A DNA stretch of 7,776 nucleotides from contig NZ_MOMC01000034.1 of the NCBI RefSeq assembly GCF_001983105.1, positions 103,622 to 111,397 of the forward strand, given 5' to 3'. Numbering within the stretch: the first letter of the stretch is position 1; each line of letters starts with the position of its first letter. The notes under the pieces were generated by a model. It did no database searches. It was not told where the DNA came from and worked only from the letters and a program-made list of their open reading frames with translations. Shown here piece by piece: positions 4,795 through 7,776 of the stretch. The translations under genes were made by a program, and so were the position numbers. The stretch comes from Pseudofrankia asymbiotica (GTDB lineage Bacteria; Actinomycetota; Actinomycetes; Frankiales; Frankiaceae).

Positions 4795-7167
4795 ATGGAC
4801 CTGCTCCCCGGCCTCTCCGCCGAGGAGGCCGCGCGTCCGGAGGAGCCGGCGGGCGAGGCGCCCCAGCCGGCGGTGGCGAGGCGGCCGCCGACCAGCCAGG
4901 ACGCGGCCACGGCGGTCGAGCTGCCGATCGCGCGCGTCGCCGCGATGGTGCCGTTCGCGCATCTCGACCGGCCGTTCGACTACCTGGTGCCCGCGTCGAT
5001 GGCCGCCGACGCGGTGCCAGGCGCGCGGGTGCGGGTCCGGTTCGCCGGGCGGCTCGTCGACGGCTTCGTCCTCGATCGGGTGGACCGGTCCGAGCACGGC
5101 GGCAGGCTCGCCCCGCTGGCGAAGGTGATCTCGCCGGAGCCGGTGCTGTCGCGGCCGGTGGCCCGGCTCGCCCGCGCGGTCGCCGACCGGTACGCGGGCA
5201 CCCTCGCCGACGTGCTCCGCCTCGCCGTCCCGCCCCGCCATGCCGCGGTCGAGAAGGGCGGCGCGGCGAAAGCCGGCACAGCGAAAGCCAGCGCGGCGAA
5301 AGCCCAGGCGGCGAAGACCGACGCGGCGACAACGGACAGGACAACGGCTGGCGCGCGGCAGGCCCCCGTCGAGCGGGCCGCCGCCAGCGAATCCGGCGCC
5401 GGGGCGTCCGGCGCCGGGGAAGCCATCCTCGCGGCGGCCGGCGCCGCGGGCGAGGGGGACGAAGCGGGCGAGGCGCATCCGGGAGACCCGGCCCCACCCG
5501 CTGACGCCGGCGAGTGGCGGCGCTACCCGGCCGGCCCGAGCCTGCTCGCGGCGCTCGCGGCGGGCCGCTCGCCGCGGGCGGTGTGGTGGGCGCCGCCCGG
5601 GCCGGCCTGGCCCGCCATGGTCGCCGCGGCGGTGCGGGCGACGCTGGCCGGTGGCCGAGGCGCGCTGGTGATCGTCCCCGACCACCGCGACGCCGATCGG
5701 GTCGCCGACGCGCTCACCGCCGATCTGGGGCCCAGCGCCGGGCTGGTGGTGAGCCTGCGGGCCGATCTCGGGCCGGCCGAGCGGTACAGGCGCTTCCTCG
5801 CCGCTCGCCGCGGCCGCGCCAGGGTGGTCGTCGGCACCCGTGCCGCCGTGTTCGCGCCCGTCGAGCGCCTCGGTCTCGTGGTTGTCTGGGACGACGGCGA
5901 CGACCTGCACGCCGAGCCGCGCGCGCCCTACCCACACACCCGCGACGTCGCGGTGCTGCGCTCCCGGCTCGAGGAGTCCGCGCTGCTCGTCGGCGGCCAC
6001 GTCCCCTCCACCGACGCGGAGGCGCTGACGAGGTCCGGCTGGGCGCATCCGCTGGTGCTGCCCCGCGGCGAGGCCAGGCAGCTCGCGCCGCTCGTCCGGC
6101 CGACAGGTTCGGACTGGGAGGTCGCCCGCGACGAGGCGGCCCGCTCCGCCCGGCTGCCGTCGCTGGCGGTCCGGGCGGCCCGCGAGGCGCTGGCGGCCGG
6201 CCGCCCGGTGCTCGTGCAGGTGCCCCGGCGCGGCTACCAGCCGTCGCTGGCCTGCTCCTCCTGCCGCCGCCCGGCCAGGTGCCCGCACTGCCACGGGCCG
6301 CTCGGGCGGCCCGGCGGAGGGCGCGTACCCGGCTGCCGATGGTGCGGCCGGCCGACGGTCGACTGGGCCTGTCCCGGCTGTTCCGGGACGGCGCTGCGGG
6401 CATCCGTCAGCGGCGACCGGCGTACCGCCGAGGAGCTGGGGCGGGCCTTTCCCGGCGTCACGCTGCGTACCTCCGGGCGTGACGAGGTGCTCGCCACCGT
6501 CCCGGCCAGCCCCGCGCTGGTGATCGCCACCCCGGGGGCCGAGCCCGTCGCCGACGGTGGCTACGGGGCGGTGCTCCTGCTGGACGGCTGGGCCCTGCTC
6601 GGCCGGCCCGACCTGCGTGCCGGCGAGGAGACCCTGCGCCGCTGGGCGAACGCGGCCGCGCTGGCCGTGGCGGGCCCGGCCGGAGGCCGGGTCGTCGTGG
6701 TCGCCGACGAGGGCCTCGCTCCCGTGCAGGCGCTGCTGCGCTGGGACCCGGCCGGCTTCGTCGCCCGCGAGGCCGACGACCGCGCGGAGCTCGGTTTCCC
6801 GCCGGCGACCAGGATCGCCGCCGTCGAGGGCGCGGCGCCGACGCTGCGGGCCTTCCTGGATGCCGCGGCCCTCCCCGCGACGGTCGACGTCCTTGGCCCG
6901 GTGCCGCTGCCCGCGCCGGCCCGGCGGGTCGGTTCCGCGGCGCCCCCGGCCGCCGCCGGCGGACCCGGCGCCCCCGGCCTGGACGGCGGGTCAGCGACGG
7001 GCGGCGGGGACGGTGCGGACGAGGCGAGGGAGCGGCTGCTGGTACGGGTGCCGCGCAAGCAGGGCGGCGAGCTCGCCGACGCCCTGCGCGCGGCCCGCGG
7101 CGTGCTGGACGCCCGCCGCGCCGCCGCCGGTCTGCGCGTCCAGCTCGATCCGCTCTCCCTCGGCTGA
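4795..7167 (+). CDS. priA: Primosomal protein N' (PriA), actinobacterial type with degenerate helicase motifs
   Basis: PriA recognises stalled forks and reloads the replisome. With ATG 4795 it is 790 residues. The 3'-end-binding domain is at about 44-150 (RPFDYLVP, 59-66). An Ala/Lys-rich linker (about 152-238) follows. The helicase-like core has no recognisable motor motifs: the Walker A position reads WWAPPGPAW (264-272) with no GKT, the DEEH box reads WDDGDD (365-370), and SATPS reads GHVPST (401-406). Eight cysteines in four CxxC pairs (487/490, 496/499, 514/517, 526/529) make two zinc sites. AELGFPP (664-670) starts the C-terminal domain, and a Gly/Ala/Pro insert lies at 712-745. Family knowledge says actinobacterial PriA commonly lacks ATPase motifs, so it probably acts as a scaffold. 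The start is uncertain: neither ATG 4795 nor GTG 4699 (32 residues more) has a clear ribosome binding site. TACGAAT (4782-4788) could serve a leaderless ATG. Confidence 0.9.
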   Translation: MDLLPGLSAEEAARPEEPAGEAPQPAVARRPPTSQDAATAVELPIARVAAMVPFAHLDRPFDYLVPASMAADAVPGARVRVRFAGRLVDGFVLDRVDRSEHGGRLAPLAKVISPEPVLSRPVARLARAVADRYAGTLADVLRLAVPPRHAAVEKGGAAKAGTAKASAAKAQAAKTDAATTDRTTAGARQAPVERAAASESGAGASGAGEAILAAAGAAGEGDEAGEAHPGDPAPPADAGEWRRYPAGPSLLAALAAGRSPRAVWWAPPGPAWPAMVAAAVRATLAGGRGALVIVPDHRDADRVADALTADLGPSAGLVVSLRADLGPAERYRRFLAARRGRARVVVGTRAAVFAPVERLGLVVVWDDGDDLHAEPRAPYPHTRDVAVLRSRLEESALLVGGHVPSTDAEALTRSGWAHPLVLPRGEARQLAPLVRPTGSDWEVARDEAARSARLPSLAVRAAREALAAGRPVLVQVPRRGYQPSLACSSCRRPARCPHCHGPLGRPGGGRVPGCRWCGRPTVDWACPGCSGTALRASVSGDRRTAEELGRAFPGVTLRTSGRDEVLATVPASPALVIATPGAEPVADGGYGAVLLLDGWALLGRPDLRAGEETLRRWANAAALAVAGPAGGRVVVVADEGLAPVQALLRWDPAGFVAREADDRAELGFPPATRIAAVEGAAPTLRAFLDAAALPATVDVLGPVPLPAPARRVGSAAPPAAAGGPGAPGLDGGSATGGGDGADEARERLLVRVPRKQGGELADALRAARGVLDARRAAAGLRVQLDPLSLG
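5263..5337 (+). repeat. Five 15-bp tandem units in priA encoding an AAKAx-type pentapeptide
   Basis: Five in-frame 15-base units encode AAKAG, TAKAS, AAKAQ, AAKTD and AATTD (residues 157-181 from ATG 4795). The early copies share GCGAAAGCC, and the later ones drift. Sequence similarity falls from left to right, consistent with expansion by slippage followed by divergence. The product is a basic, flexible, probably disordered linker between the 3'-end-binding domain and the helicase-like core. Confidence 0.85.
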
Positions 7168-7238
7168 CAGCGGGTAGGAGTGGACAGAGCCCTGACCGTC
7201 ACGCCATGCGCGGGCAGGAGCCGCCACGCTCTGGCCCG

Positions 7239-7244
7239 TAGCAT
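7239..7244 (+). promoter_or_regulatory. Putative -10 element of def
   Basis: TAGCAT fits TAnnnT and lies 33 bases before the def GTG, placing a start site near 7251 and the ribosome binding site AAGGAG (7263-7268) within a short leader. No -35 match is visible at normal spacing. The 109-base priA-def gap leaves room for an independent promoter. Confidence 0.35.
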
Positions 7245-7276
7245 GGAACGACCCCCGCGCTGAAGGAGCTTGACCA

Positions 7277-7776
7277 GTGGCTGTTCGTGAGATCCGTCTG
7301 TTCGGGGACCCGGTGCTGCGGACGAAGGCCGCCGAGGTGACGACCTTCGACAAGGAGTTGCGCCGGCTGGTCGACGACCTCGCCGACACGATGTGGGAGG
7401 CCAGCGGCGCCGGGCTCGCCGCGCCTCAGCTGGGCGTGTCGCTGCGGGTCTTCACCTACTTCAACGACGACGACGAGATCGACCACCTGATCAATCCGGT
7501 GCTCGGCCCGTTCTCCGAAGAGCTGCAGGACGGCGAGGAAGGCTGCCTGTCGCTGCCCGGCCTGGCGTTCGAGCTGCCCCGGCCGGAGCGGGTGCTCGCC
7601 GTCGGCCAGAACATGTACGGCGACCCGGTGACGGTGGAGGGCGGCGGCATCGTGTCCCGCTGCCTGCAGCACGAGACCGATCATCTCGACGGCGTCCTGT
7701 TCATCGACCGCCTCGACCGCGAGACCAAGAAGGCGGCGATGAAGGCGATTCGCGAGGCCGACTGGGCCGCCGAGCC
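7277..7776 (+). CDS. def: Peptide deformylase (3' end beyond window)
   Basis: Metal-dependent enzyme that removes the N-formyl group from nascent proteins at the ribosome, before methionine removal. 166 codons are visible and the frame is still open at the right edge. All three family motifs are intact: GAGLAAPQ (44-51), EGCLSLPG (88-95) with metal ligand Cys90, and QHETDHLDG (131-139) with ligands His132 and His136 and catalytic Glu133. The GTG at 7277 follows AAGGAG (7263-7268) at 8 bases, and the family N-terminus (REIRLFGDPVLR) begins there. The visible part already covers the catalytic domain, so only a short C-terminal tail should be missing. In related genomes def is followed by fmt, which makes the formyl group's entry point; that gene would lie outside this window. 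Confidence 0.96.
   Translation, partial: MAVREIRLFGDPVLRTKAAEVTTFDKELRRLVDDLADTMWEASGAGLAAPQLGVSLRVFTYFNDDDEIDHLINPVLGPFSEELQDGEEGCLSLPGLAFELPRPERVLAVGQNMYGDPVTVEGGGIVSRCLQHETDHLDGVLFIDRLDRETKKAAMKAIREADWAAE

Noticed and set aside
5263..5337. CRISPR-like repeat array
   Set aside because: The 15-bp units are contiguous, in-frame, without spacers, and encode a pentapeptide repeat inside priA.
4717..6294. Minus-strand open frame opposite the first half of priA
   Set aside because: Its composition reflects the complement of priA codons, including the repeat tract. priA motifs on the + strand explain the region.
4795..7167. priA as a decaying pseudogene
   Set aside because: The frame is intact over 790 codons, the zinc cysteines and flanking domains are kept, and loss of ATPase motifs is usual for actinobacterial PriA.

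Overview
The window is very GC-rich (roughly 70% or more by eye), with strong third-position G/C bias, GTG and TTG start codons, and the gene order mihF - gmk - rpoZ - coaBC - metK - priA - def, all on the + strand. This order and the protein sequences point to a high-GC actinobacterium. A Frankia-like lineage is my best guess, but the sequence alone does not prove the genus.

Layout. Positions 1-277 are a non-coding leader with several short palindromes and a plausible promoter, followed by mihF (nucleoid-associated integration host factor). A 312-base gap with two strong stem-loops separates mihF from gmk (guanylate kinase). A 216-base gap with a 15-bp direct repeat precedes rpoZ (RNA polymerase omega, TTG start). 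rpoZ is followed after 2 bases by coaBC (coenzyme A synthesis). A 154-base leader with a near-perfect 16-bp palindrome precedes metK (S-adenosylmethionine synthetase). After metK comes a dense block of inverted repeats, including an 18-bp perfect stem that is the likely terminator. priA follows; it is the degenerate, non-helicase-like actinobacterial type, with a tandem pentapeptide repeat and a second low-complexity insert. A 109-base gap then leads to def (peptide deformylase), which runs off the right edge.

Together the genes are core housekeeping functions: chromosome architecture (MihF), nucleotide supply (Gmk), transcription (omega), cofactors (CoA and SAM), replication restart (PriA) and N-terminal protein maturation (Def). 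Only rpoZ-coaBC is tightly coupled. The other genes are separated by gaps with their own terminator-like or promoter-like signals, so several transcription units are likely.

I found no mobile element, CRISPR array, tRNA, rRNA or defence-like system. I do not think the window holds an undescribed system. The points most worth a second look are the intergenic RNA structures and palindromes, the eroded motor motifs and repeat inserts of PriA, and the non-canonical active-site positions in the CoaC half of CoaBC.
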